Below are positions 21,950-31,812 of a stretch of 64,000 nt of DNA, in pieces. The stretch is from Hymenopellis radicata (Eukaryota > Basidiomycota > Agaricomycetes > Agaricales > Physalacriaceae): contig JADNRX010000014.1 of the NCBI GenBank assembly GCA_015501595.1, positions 62,001 to 126,000 of the forward strand. The letters run 5' to 3'. The translations under genes and the position numbers were made by a program. Under the pieces are notes generated by a model. The model ran no database searches. It was not told the origin of the DNA and was given only the letters and a program-made list of their open reading frames with translations. The first letter of the stretch is position 1; every line of letters starts with the position of its first letter.

Positions 21950-22546
21950 TCAAACATGTGGCGACGTGTATCCCGGAGACTCGTAGCCATACGCGTACGC
22001 AGGCGGCGGCAGCACATCCGGATGCGGCTCAAACTCGTATTCCGATTCGAACCCCGCCTTCTTGCTGAAGCCGCCCTTGGTCGACAACTTGGCGGTCGAC
22101 GATATCGACGGCCGCGCCCAGTGGTGGTGCGTCGGCGTGGTGGGCGACGGCGTGAGATCGCCAATCCCGTTGGGGCTAAAGTCCTTCATCGGCGCGCTGA
22201 ACACCCAGGCCCCGTCCGGCCCTCTCGTCGCTATGCGCATGTCTTTGCCTGGCGTGTGCACTACCCCACACAGTGAGCTGGCGTGTGCGCAGAGCAGGTC
22301 GCGGGGGCACTCACCGAATCGCGGCTCATCCCCGCCCGGATTCAGCTCTCTTGACGCATAGGGCGTGATCCTCGACGCCAAATGCCCATGATCCACCACC
22401 GTCGCCCGCCGGCCCCCATCATCCCACGCCGACGATGCCGCTTGTTTCCGTCTAAAGCGCACTGTTGCTAGTACAATAACCGCAACCAGTATAGCGCCAA
22501 TAACAGCCATGACCACGCCCGCTGTGAGGAGGCGGTGGTCACTCAT
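21950..22546 (-). CDS. Single-pass membrane protein of unknown function
   Basis: From ATG 22546 the protein opens MSDHRLLTAGVV followed by a hydrophobic helix (about residues 8-28) ending in the basic stop-transfer FRRKQ, then a soluble tail rich in Gly, Pro, Ser and Tyr that ends GYESPGYTSPHV. A 66 nt GT-AG intron (22249-22314) is divisible by three and so does not disturb the frame. Spliced length is about 176 aa. The layout (short N-terminus, one helix, long Pro/Tyr-rich cytoplasmic tail) is like the C-terminal part of mid2-type sensors. An AG directly before the ATG leaves room for an extra 5' exon with an ectodomain, but I could not identify one. Family not recognised. Confidence 0.55.
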   Translation of the reverse strand: MSDHRLLTAGVVMAVIGAILVAVIVLATVRFRRKQAASSAWDDGGRRATVVDHGHLASRITPYASRELNPGGDEPRFGECPRDLLCAHASSLCGVVHTPGKDMRIATRGPDGAWVFSAPMKDFSPNGIGDLTPSPTTPTHHHWARPSISSTAKLSTKGGFSKKAGFESEYEFEPHPDVLPPPAYAYGYESPGYTSPHV

Positions 22547-23257
22547 CTATGTACACAAGTCAATACGATTAGCCAGGGGGTCAAGATTCAAAAATAGCTC
22601 CCCGATGTGCATACCTTGTGTGTGTGTTCAATTTATGAATTCAGCCCAATTACAACCAGAGAATGAAACAGAGAGAAAGTGGTCGTAAAAGAATGTCGTC
22701 GTGCCCGCTTCAGCAAGTCACTATCAGCGTCAAGAGAAAGCCTCAAGCCAATGAAGTTGGTACCTGGATGTTTTCGATCGAAACGGTTGATGGCGGTCAC
22801 GAGACGAGGACGCGTCGAGTTGAGATGTGTACCACTTTTGGGACTGGGAGGCAACGACCAGCGTTGGCGTTGTACGATATGAAAGTAAGATACAAGTTTC
22901 CGTACGCTCCAGGCTCGTTGAATTCAGTAGCTCTGAACGGCGGCCCAGAATGCAGGGTCCTTACCGCGCGTGCCAAGGAACTGGACACACGCACTGATTG
23001 ACGCGTTGGCGTCATTTGAAGTCTTCATTGAGAGACATGGACACTGGTAACGAAGAAAGAATGTTACATTGTCATAGCTAAGAGGCAAATACCCTCAATC
23101 GGGGGCTACAAAGTCCTGTTATCTACGCGTCCGTGATATATAAATCGTCAAGCGAGAGTCCGAGGTATTGATAGTACATAAAGACACAGGTCCAAGAACT
23201 AGAGATTAGTGAGTCGGATGGTAGCAGACAAGAGATATCCTTACTTACTGCCAGTCG
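22547..23257. other. Intergenic region, no supported gene
   Basis: Frames of 60-110 codons on both strands lack recognisable domains. The region probably holds the 3' end of the phosphatase transcript and the promoter or 5' exons of the membrane-protein gene. Confidence 0.35.
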
Positions 23258-23852
23258 TCAAAATGTCGTCCGTCTGCTAGCAGCTGGTCGGTGGCATACA
23301 GAGTCCCACTCTTTCAGCGCCTTCACGAATCCATCATTCGGTTTCACACATGCCCGTCGCGCATGAACAAGCGCGAACGCGCTATCATATGTCATGCCTC
23401 GCTTCCGTATAAGATAGGCTATCACAATCGTCGCACTCCGAGAGACGCCCTACACTTCAGAATGAGGTATCGATTCCACCACCACCGCGTGAAACACGCA
23501 CCTGCTGACAATACACCAGCACATTCTGACCAGACCGCAAAAGCCCGTCAATGTGAGTGCACACAGCTTCAAGGTATGGCTTCAGATCAACACTCCTCTC
23601 GTCGAGAATATTAACCTTGTACACTTGGAAGCCGCTGTTCTCTGGGAGCGGCTGCCAGCTCTGATCAAGTACCTGTACAAGGTGATTGATCTTGTGAGCG
23701 CGAAGTGTTTCGGTCTCGTATACGGCGGCCATGGAACCGCAGTAGAGGGCGCCGGAAGAAGTGGGGAGGTCGGAGGAAAGTATGAGGTGCATTGGCGTGC
23801 ACATCGCCTGCATGACATCGGGAGCCATTGAATCAAAGCGAATCATAGGCAT
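23258..23852 (-). CDS. Dual-specificity protein phosphatase with an altered signature (Y in place of H)
   Basis: Two exons (23502-23852 and 23258-23449, intron 52 nt) sum to 181 codons (180 aa). The fold is read from ALYCGSMAAVYETETLRAHK (substrate-pocket strand), HLVQVLDQSWQPLPE, an acidic loop ILDERSVDL that supplies the general acid, and the P-loop VYCQQGVSRSATIVIAYLI. In the family signature H-C-x2-G-x-x-R the His before the catalytic Cys is Tyr here, while the Cys, Gly and Arg are kept. The intron splits the P-loop just before GVSRS. The acceptor restores the motif exactly. The 180 aa length is typical of small atypical DUSPs. Substrate unknown. Confidence 0.88.
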
Positions 23853-24927
23853 CGTTGAACCAGAGAGTAATGTTATGGTGGCGTAAGGCGCTGCAGTCCC
23901 TTATATAGAGGTCAAGAGCGACTCGTAATAGCTTGACAGGCACTTACGCACAAGTCACCAGCCGCCCGACAGGAGGCGGGATGTATGTCTAGGCCAATGA
24001 TGTCATACGCCACACGGTCGAGGGAGGCCCAGACGATCATCATCGTTGAGTGACCAGTAAAGCGAGGAAGACGCAAGAGCGAGGCTCGAGTTTCGTGGCT
24101 CGAGATTGCAGACGAAGAAGCGCCGAACTTGGGGTGTGCTGGCCTGGCCAGAATTCATCCGTGGGTCACGTAAACTGGTGCGGCCAAGAAGCGCCAATAA
24201 TCTTATTTCATTGTCGTATTATGGCACACATTCATTCGAGGTGCGTCGCGATACGAATAGAGGCTTCGTACCGTCGCGCGTGAGGAGATCATGTCCTAGT
24301 TTACAATAAACTCGGGTGTAGAGAGAGCCGGGACGAGACATACGCAGCTTGAGAAGCATCTTGAAGATAGTCGAAGGTTCTCCGAAACTGGCATTGGTCA
24401 ACAAGTTCTCGGAGCCAGAAGACCATCGCCCTCGTTATATACATAGCAAATTTCTCTGTGGGAGCGCAACATCATTCAATCTGTCAAGGCCCGGCAACTT
24501 GTCAGCGTTGACGTGAGAGAGTCTAAAGACAGAGGTATGTGGGATTCCTGGCGGCGTGATGATAGCAACTGAGAGTGAGCGGGGCACGCAAGAGACGGTG
24601 TAACTGTTGCACTTCGAGTGCGTGGACATGATGGTAAAAGGCAGGAGGGCCGATGCTGATCTACATCACGAAAATTATGCCGCAGGCAAGGTCCTGTCAC
24701 AGCAGGGTTTCGGAGTATACTTACCCTCTTCATTCAACTATGGAGAACTTTTTTCAAGCGCTAGAAACGCTAGAGTTGCTACACCGTAGCTGAACTCTGA
24801 CTATATTGTCGCCGTACTGCTTTCACTTACTATCCCACATAGCACTCGACTAATAATTCCAAATGTATGCATGCCATTAGATCCAAAATATACATTTCCA
24901 TGTAAGTATAAAGTCCCAATGCCTTCC
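23853..24927. other. 1.1 kb intergenic region, no supported gene
   Basis: It lies between the phosphatase start and the 3' end of the TSC2 gene. Only short overlapping frames are seen. A trace on the minus strand near 24500-24730 has no domain and no credible start. Confidence 0.35.
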
Positions 24928-27900
24928 TTACCCAAACGCAGCCGTAAAATCCCTAGACGCCTGCTGCCTCTCCCCTTCCCCTCCTCCCCCACGTGCACTC
25001 CCATTCCCCGTCCCCTTGCCCCCCTTTTCAACCTTATCCCTAAACCGCCTAATCGCATCCAACCGCTCCATCCAATTCGTCCTCACCTCCCTCCTCCCTT
25101 CCCCTTCCCCTCCTTCCCCTTCCCCTCCTTCCCCTTCCCCCTCCTCATGCTCCCTCCCCTCCCCCGTCTGCGCATACACCCCCGCATACCAATCCGCCAG
25201 GAGACACACCCGCCGCACCACAACCGGCAACGCCCCTCACTAACCACCAGCCCGTTCGTCTCCTCCGCGCACAGCGGCGAGAACCCCAACATGCCCCGCG
25301 CCCTCTGCAGCGTCACATGGAAATACGCATTCTCATGCGGACTCGTCGACGGCGCGGGCGTATACCGCGACCCGCCCGGGCTCGGGCTCGGACTATGCGG
25401 CGCGATGACAATGTTCACAAACTGGAACTGCGTCCGCAGCGTGTCAAACGAGTACGGCCGCCCAGAGTCGTTCCACACGATCCGCACATAGTCGTTCCCG
25501 ACGTGCCGCTTCTTGCGGTTCACCGTCTCAGAGACGTCCGCGGTGCGCGGGGAGGGCATCATCGTCGCTACGTGGAACAGGATCTGCCCAATGTCGTCCC
25601 ACCATGCGTATGCGTATTCGCCGTCCTCTGTCGGGTCGAGGCCGCCCTATAACGCTGCGTTTCAGCAGATAACACTTGATAATTAATTACGAAGAGGCTC
25701 ACAGCATACACATCCATCTGGCCCCTCAAATCAATCAGCCTCCCCAGCCCACTCAAAAACCTCGTATACGCCGGCGACCCATGCGTATTCAGCAGAATCT
25801 CCGTCTCCGTCGTCTGCGCGGGCGCAACATACAACACGCCCACCTTGTGCGTGTCAATCACCGGCAGGCGGTCCAGCGTAGCCAGAAACCGCGTCAACAC
25901 CGGGTCCGCACCAGAGCCACCAGAGTGCACCAACAACGGCGGGGGCAGGCCCAGTTGCAGCGGGAGAAACGCCGGGTCGACAGAAACATCCTTTCGTCTT
26001 TGCGAAGGCGCAGTCCGCGACCACACATATCCCGTAATCGGGTCTGGCCTCGCCTCCTCCTCTTCGTCACGTTGGATATGAACATCAACCCTCCCTTGCA
26101 CCAACACGCCCACCACACTCTCCAAATCTGGGTCGACATCCCCCGGGCCCACCATCGGCGCATTCTCCAATCTACACAAAAACCTCGTATACCCCGACGG
26201 CCGCCGATTGAGCACCTCCATCCACCCCGCCTTGGGCGCAGGAAGCGTGCGGATCGTCAACACCGAGTTGGGCAGCAACCACGTCTTCTCTTCGTCCCTT
26301 CTACGTCAGTCATAATTATGTCGCTCAAAAGGCTCTGCGCAGGCCGCGGATCAGCAGACGCATACGTGTACCGCGCGAGCCAGTCAAAGCACACCTCCGT
26401 CGCGTCGTCAATACGCCCGGCGAGTAAAAGCTGCCGCGTGATGTACGGCACATGCGCTGGACGCGCAGGAAGCTTCAAAGCGAGGAACCACACATAGACT
26501 GTCCCGAACGATAATATCCTCACATGCTGCGCCATATCGAATCGGAGGCCCTGGCGTTGTCTGTGGTGTTGGAGGTATTGCAACGCGACGCCAAAAACCA
26601 TGCGCCACTCTTCTTCTCGGAGATTCCGCGCGACAACTTCAGCCGCGTCGCCGACAATGTTGAGAAAGGCGAGTATGTGCGGCGCCATGGCGGGCGAGGA
26701 CATGATCTGGCTGAGCTTTTCCAGGATTGAGGGGAGGTATTTTGTTAGCGCCGTCGGCAGCTCGAACGCCGCTAGACTAAGTGCCGCGAGCGCGAGACGC
26801 GGGGCGGTGTCCAGCCCTGCTAGCAGTGTAGAGATCACAGCATTGGGGAGGTTGGTCGGCGACGGGAGGAGGAGAGAACGCCGGTATGAGAGAAGCACGG
26901 TAAGGAGCGGATAAACAAGTTGATGCCCATTGGGATGTGGGAACGAGCGTGAGGAGCAGAGTTCTGTAACCAGACGGGTGATACCAGCCCGAGCTATAGG
27001 CCCACACCAAAAATGCTTATTCGTCAACTGCGAGGGCAGATGCACGAGCACATACGAAGCAAGCTCCCACTCTGAAAGGAGCGAGCACAAGGCTGAGAGG
27101 TACACAGACACGGGTAACACCGGAACACGGTCTGGTCCTTCCGGATCGTAGGTAATCAGCGTGGCGCTCACAGTATCCACGATGAGCCCTCTCTCATCCT
27201 CTGCTTCTTCTTGATCGTACCACAAAGGAACCTCTCTAGGCTTCCTTCCCCGATCTCTAGCTCTCCTCAGCTCAGAGGCAGCATCACTCGGTGTACCTTT
27301 AACACGTCCAATGATCGCGGCTAGAGCGTGTATTTGTGCCTTTTCGCCGTCAGAACCAGTACCCAGAAACACACAATGGTCTCGGTCGGCTCGGAGGCGC
27401 ATGAGGACGGAGAGGATGGCGAGGCGAGTGAGAGTGTGCGAGGTAGGGGTGGTAAGGAGTGTGATGAGGATGGAGAATATCTTGAGAGTTAACGGAGACA
27501 TTATGGGAGATGGGAGAAAGGCGAGTTGAGTGAATGTACGGAGGAGAGCGTGAACTGCACCAAGACTGGGTGGAGGCGGGGGCTCGGTCACAGGTGGTAA
27601 GGGCTGTGTCTGAGACGATACAGGTGGACCACGGAAGGAGGATAATATACCCATCACGTCGCGGGTTGTAGACGCTGAACGCGATACGGTGGGAGACGGA
27701 GACCGAGATGGAGACGTAGCTTCAACAGAAGGCTGCGAAGCCACACTCACCAGCAACTCTAAGAGATCGTCTGCACCCTCTCGCAGCACAATCTCGTCTC
27801 CAAGTATACGCCACAGAACGTCGTGTGCATCGTCGCTGTGCTCAACAGTGTACGTGTGTACAACATCAGCGAGATCGCGACGATAGGTGTCCATATCGCG

Positions 27901-29665
27901 CACGCTCTCGTACACACTCCAAAGCGCCTCCATTACACGTGCTGCCGTGGCAGGCCGGTGCATAGCGCTGTTTCGCAAAAGGTCTTGCCACGTCGAGAGC
28001 CATTCGGGAAAGGTAGGGGTTAGAGGAAGATGTGGAGGGAGAAGGGCGGTCGTGGCGTCAGGTAGGTGAGCAGAGATGAGTAGCAGTGTGGAGGAGAGGG
28101 GTGGATGGAGTGCGGCGTAGGAGGACGTGAAAGTAGAGACGCCAGAGTCCGTAGGAGATGTGTTGGTGCGGACTGGGGAGACGTCAACGACAGTGTGAGA
28201 TTCCTACAAAGCCGTTAGTCATATCAACAAAAATACCAAGCACATACGGAAATTGCAGAATGTAACTAGCAAGGTTATACAACGTCTGTCCCACCGCGAC
28301 ACCCTCCTCATAGTCCAACGACGGGGCATCATCGTCCCTCTCATCCAGCTCTTGCAGTATATCCTTGAGCGTCTCAGCAACCTGCCCCAGAATGGACTCT
28401 GCACCGTCGACATCGATCCAGGCCACCACGCTGTTACTTAGAGCGGAACCCAACTTTGCTGCGTCCCAGGACATATTGCTGCTGTAGGCACGCTCCATGA
28501 GATCGCCGGTCATATTATCGAGTGAGGTCGGCATGCCAGAGTGCGAATAGGAAAGGGAGGCTTGGCGGCTGATGTACGCCCGAGCCAGACGCGCTGTCAG
28601 AGCGCGGCGAATGTGTAAACGGAGGGTGCGGTGGGCGCCGAGGGAGGTGAGGAAGGATGAGGGGGGCGTCAAGTGCTTTTTGAGGATGAGGAGGGCAGAG
28701 GAGGAGTACGGCCCTGTGAGGAGCGCGGAGAGTGTCTCAACAAGGTCGGAGGACGGGGAGGAGGTGGTGGATTTTGGGAGGGCGAGGCGGGGGAGGGGTG
28801 TGAGTGTGGATGCGAGGGCGCGGAAGAGGACGGGGAGGACGTCTGTTAGGGAGGAAGGGGGTAGGGTGCGGAGTTGGGGTGTGAGGTGGGTGAGGTATAG
28901 CGAGACGGCGATGTCTCCAGATGATTTTGGATTTGGACTTGAGGGGACGGTGGATAGTGAGGAGGGATGTCGTCTATGCGTAGGCGTCGGTGGAGGAGGA
29001 GGCGAACCCACAGCATACCTATCAACGAGGGTAGCATAAAACTGAACCAAACTCGCCAGTTCCGCTTTCGGCACCCTTGCAGCAATCGCCGGCTTATCCG
29101 CAATACTCGTCAAAAACGCTGCCAGTATACCGATACTCCTTTCTCTCTCCGCCCCGTCCTCCTCAAACGCACCCTCAATCCACCCTTTAAGTAACCCGAG
29201 AAACGCCACCTCGTTGCCCACCAATTCCGTCCCAAACTTTGTCACAGCCCTAAGCGCCTTGAACCTTGGCTCCCACAGCTCCCTACTCCATTTCGGCGAT
29301 CCGAGAAAGAGTGAAAAGTATATGAGCCGATCACTCGTACGCAGACTCTCTGCTTCGCCATTCTCCCAATACGCGGACAGGATGTCGAACCCGGCTACTT
29401 GGAGGGCGCTAGGCGCTGTGCTGCTACAATACGTCGTCAATATCGGTAGGAGCTGCTCGGCTGGAGGGAGTGGAGAGTATGTTGCTAGAGCAGCAGCGAG
29501 TGCGCGCGCGTAGGCGAGATTGGGCGCGGTGGACTGGGAAGGCTGGGAGAGCGTGGCGATCAGTATCGGCAGGGGCGGCGGAGGCGTCGGCTGGGGCTCT
29601 TTGTCTTTTCGGCGCGAGAAAAAGGACGTGTTGGCGCGCTGCCGCCGCGGCGGCGATTGCGACAT
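24928..29665 (-). CDS. TSC2: Tuberin/TSC2-type Rheb GTPase-activating protein
   Basis: TSC2 is the GAP for Rheb and restrains TORC1 in response to nutrients and stress. The gene starts at 29665 (MSQSPPRRQRANTSFFSRRK). A long alpha-helical N-terminal region follows (for example SDRLIYFSLFLGSPKWSREL, HDVLWRILGDEIVLREGADD). The C-terminal Rap-GAP domain has KVGVLYVAPAQTTETEILLN, YAGGLDPTEDGEYAYAWWDD, HVATMMP, and HVGNDYVRIVWNDSG with the catalytic Asn thumb in GND. Introns include 26283-26347 and about 25650-25705. The protein is about 1,500 aa. Near 25224 the frame breaks: after NGLVVSEG the conserved continuation LPVVVRRVCLLADWYAGVYA lies in the next frame, as if one G were missing from a GGGG run. 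The end is low-complexity Glu/Gly then TNWMERLDAIRRF, with stop at 24928. Confidence 0.9.
25083..25145. repeat. CCTTCCCCTTCCC tandem repeat in TSC2
   Basis: A polypyrimidine run made of CCTTCCCCTTCCCCTC-like units encodes, on the minus strand, the Glu/Gly-rich EGEGGEGEGG stretch in the TSC2 tail. Polypurine/polypyrimidine runs like this are unstable and can form triplex DNA. Confidence 0.8.
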
Positions 29666-29799
29666 CGTGGGCGGGAGTCAAGATTCAATGATCATGTGAT
29701 GTCCGTTTTCTTGCTCTGAACCACCACTAACGTAAACTTTATCGCCTAGGGTTTATTTCACCACCCTAACGTCCCTCCTGCACTCATCTACAGCGACGA

Positions 29800-30118
29800 G
29801 TCATGACTACTATAAACGCTTTCCTCCGGATCCATACGCCCCGAATGCCGGAGTTTCGCAGGCTGCTGCCTTTAACGCAAGGATGATTGGAGAATCTCGC
29901 GACGGTCTCGATGTTATGCTTGTTTTTGTATGTATCTGCTTTCTTTATCATCTCATATGGTACTACTTATCTAAATGTCGGTGATATAGGCTGGCCTTGG
30001 GTTCTCTGCAGTTGTCACGTCTTTCTTGATGTCTGCTTTCCTCCTACATGGTCCGCTTTCCATGCAACTCGCCATGTTCATTCCCCAACGTCACCTCTCC
30101 CTCTGTTACGGCCCATGA
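29800..30118 (+). pseudogene. Remnant of a DUF6535-type membrane protein
   Basis: Two pieces join over a GT-AG intron (29928-29989). The first is a hydrophilic stretch ending FNARMIGESRDGLDVMLVF. The second is AGLGFSAVVTSFLMSAFLL, which matches the first membrane helix of the DUF6535 family (usual form D-x-LLVFAGLFSAVVTAF). The frame then ends at 30116-30118, far short of the several hundred residues such proteins normally have, and no in-frame ATG is placed sensibly upstream. I read this as a truncated relic. The rest of the gene is not recognisable downstream. Confidence 0.55.
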
Positions 30119-30419
30119 CAAGTTCAGGCCAGACGCGAGCAACGTTCGGGATGTCCCTACCCTCTGGTTCGTCATACCTCCTCGGAGCACTCACCTTCCG
30201 ATGCATCGAATGACAATTGGTCACATTCTTTACCCAAGCCGGAGGGAGCAACAGTTCACTTGTTCTATGATCAATTTCCATGCAGGCACTCGACTGGCTG
30301 TTCCCCTTGTCGTCGAACCCGACTGTGTACACGCCATTGGAGGTCTCGGCCCAAGCCTTTGCACTCTTCATTACACGGTGAACAGTAATTTCTATTTGGG
30401 CAAGAGATCCTTTTTCGGG

Positions 30420-30830
30420 TTATGTCATATGAAGCTGGCAGGCTGCCCTGGAAAGGGTTTGTCGCACCCAGATATTCTTTGCGGGCGGCGAAGAAGAAAG
30501 CGGAGCCGTGGCCGGGGGAGGAGAAGACGGCGCTGGAAACGTCTTCTCTGGAACAGTATCAGGTCCCTTGGATTGGCCTGGCGGGGTCATCGGGATACCT
30601 GGCTGCGCTGCCCGAGTGATGTCCGACCCGTCAGAGGACATACTCGACAGCTCACTAGCATGGCTTTCCCCGAAGCTGCGGGTATCAGAACGATTTAGCT
30701 CAGAGCCGGCCAATTGTGGCGGCAAGTTGATATGTCCCGTCTTGTAGTGGTCAAGGGCCCTCTGCAAAGAAGCCCGCGCGGCGCCTGTGGCTGCCGCTCC
30801 AAGATATGGACTTTCTGCAGAAGGAGGCAT
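30420..30830 (-). CDS. Hypothetical low-complexity protein or exon
   Basis: A 136-codon minus-strand frame from ATG 30830 reads like a disordered protein, with Ala-rich MPPSAESPYLGAAATG, then DHYKTGHINLPPQLAGSEL, Ser/Asp-rich and Pro-rich parts (APSSPPPATAPLSSSPP). It could be one exon of a longer gene continuing to about 30078, where another minus frame is open. No family is recognised and coding status rests only on composition. Confidence 0.3.
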   Translation of the reverse strand: MPPSAESPYLGAAATGAARASLQRALDHYKTGHINLPPQLAGSELNRSDTRSFGESHASELSSMSSDGSDITRAAQPGIPMTPPGQSKGPDTVPEKTFPAPSSPPPATAPLSSSPPAKNIWVRQTLSRAACQLHMT

Positions 30831-31812
30831 TTCTACCTCTTCTTTCGCATCCGAAATCCTCTGTGTACTCGAGACATGATGATCATGCCCAACTTCACGT
30901 TACCGAGGCAATGCCGCTCTGTCCTAGAGATAAGAATGCCCAAGGAAGATGAACTTGGTCCTGGTGAATGACTTATTTGCATTTCCGAAACAGCCTATCA
31001 TCTTTTCAGAGAATTGGAACTGGTACGACTTCTGCTGTGTGGGCACTCAGGCAATTCGATATGCCGTCTATATTGCGGCCTTTTATCTGTGAAATCTGAC
31101 TCGGCGCGCCAGGAAGTCGTTGACCACTGCATGAACCTTGCAATCTGACATTCGCTTGATGACCGTACCGACTATCTCGACTATTTGAACGTCTACGATC
31201 AAACCGATGTTGACACTCAAAGGTCCTGCCTGACTCGGCCGACACACCCATCCTGGATCGAATGTAAGGCAACCGCGAAAACCATTCTTGCTTCGCTCGA
31301 AAGCCCTGACCCAGAGGTTCGTTTTCCAGAGTAGCAGACTTCTTCAATGGTCAACTCGCCGTACATGGTCCGCTGGACGCTGACCACGACTGTCTTGTTG
31401 GACAAGTGAGAGATCTGGAACTAGAAGGCGCAGAAGCAGTCAGTGGTCGCGTAGATCGTAAGATTGATTTAGGCGGGACCGTAACAAGTGTTACAGTAAC
31501 ATAAGACGTTTTATATGAGGGGATGTTCTTCCTCAAGCATAATGGAAGTCTATATCGCGTGTAGTATGCGTGTAATTTGGAAGTATGCACTGTGCAGCAC
31601 GTCAAGCCGTGCACGTGAGCAATATCAATCTCTTCCACACACCTCCACGGTCAATCTCCGTGTCATCTCCAACGACGAAATTGTACCTAGAGAACGGCAG
31701 TGGGTATTCTTGCAGTGAACTGGACAGTGGGTCAGGGCAGGAATGGCACCAGATCTGCCAGGTTGGGCGACGAAGAAAGGTGACTGCCACTGGGTTGCAT
31801 GGGACGCGTCTA
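30831..31812. other. 1 kb intergenic region upstream of the SET gene
   Basis: Overlapping short frames on both strands, none with a domain. On the + strand an open stretch 31585-32019 runs into the first SET-gene exon, but only the part from ATG 31813 has the composition of the protein that follows. Confidence 0.35.

Noticed and set aside
26280..26350. A frame break in TSC2 before WLLPNSVLTIRT
   Set aside because: An intron with GTATGC donor and CGTAG acceptor restores RYTRDEEKTWLLPN in frame.
25676..26497. A 273-codon Arg/Pro/His-rich open frame on the + strand
   Set aside because: It lies antisense to the TSC2 Rap-GAP region, which is conserved in the other strand. GC-rich coding DNA commonly gives such shadows.
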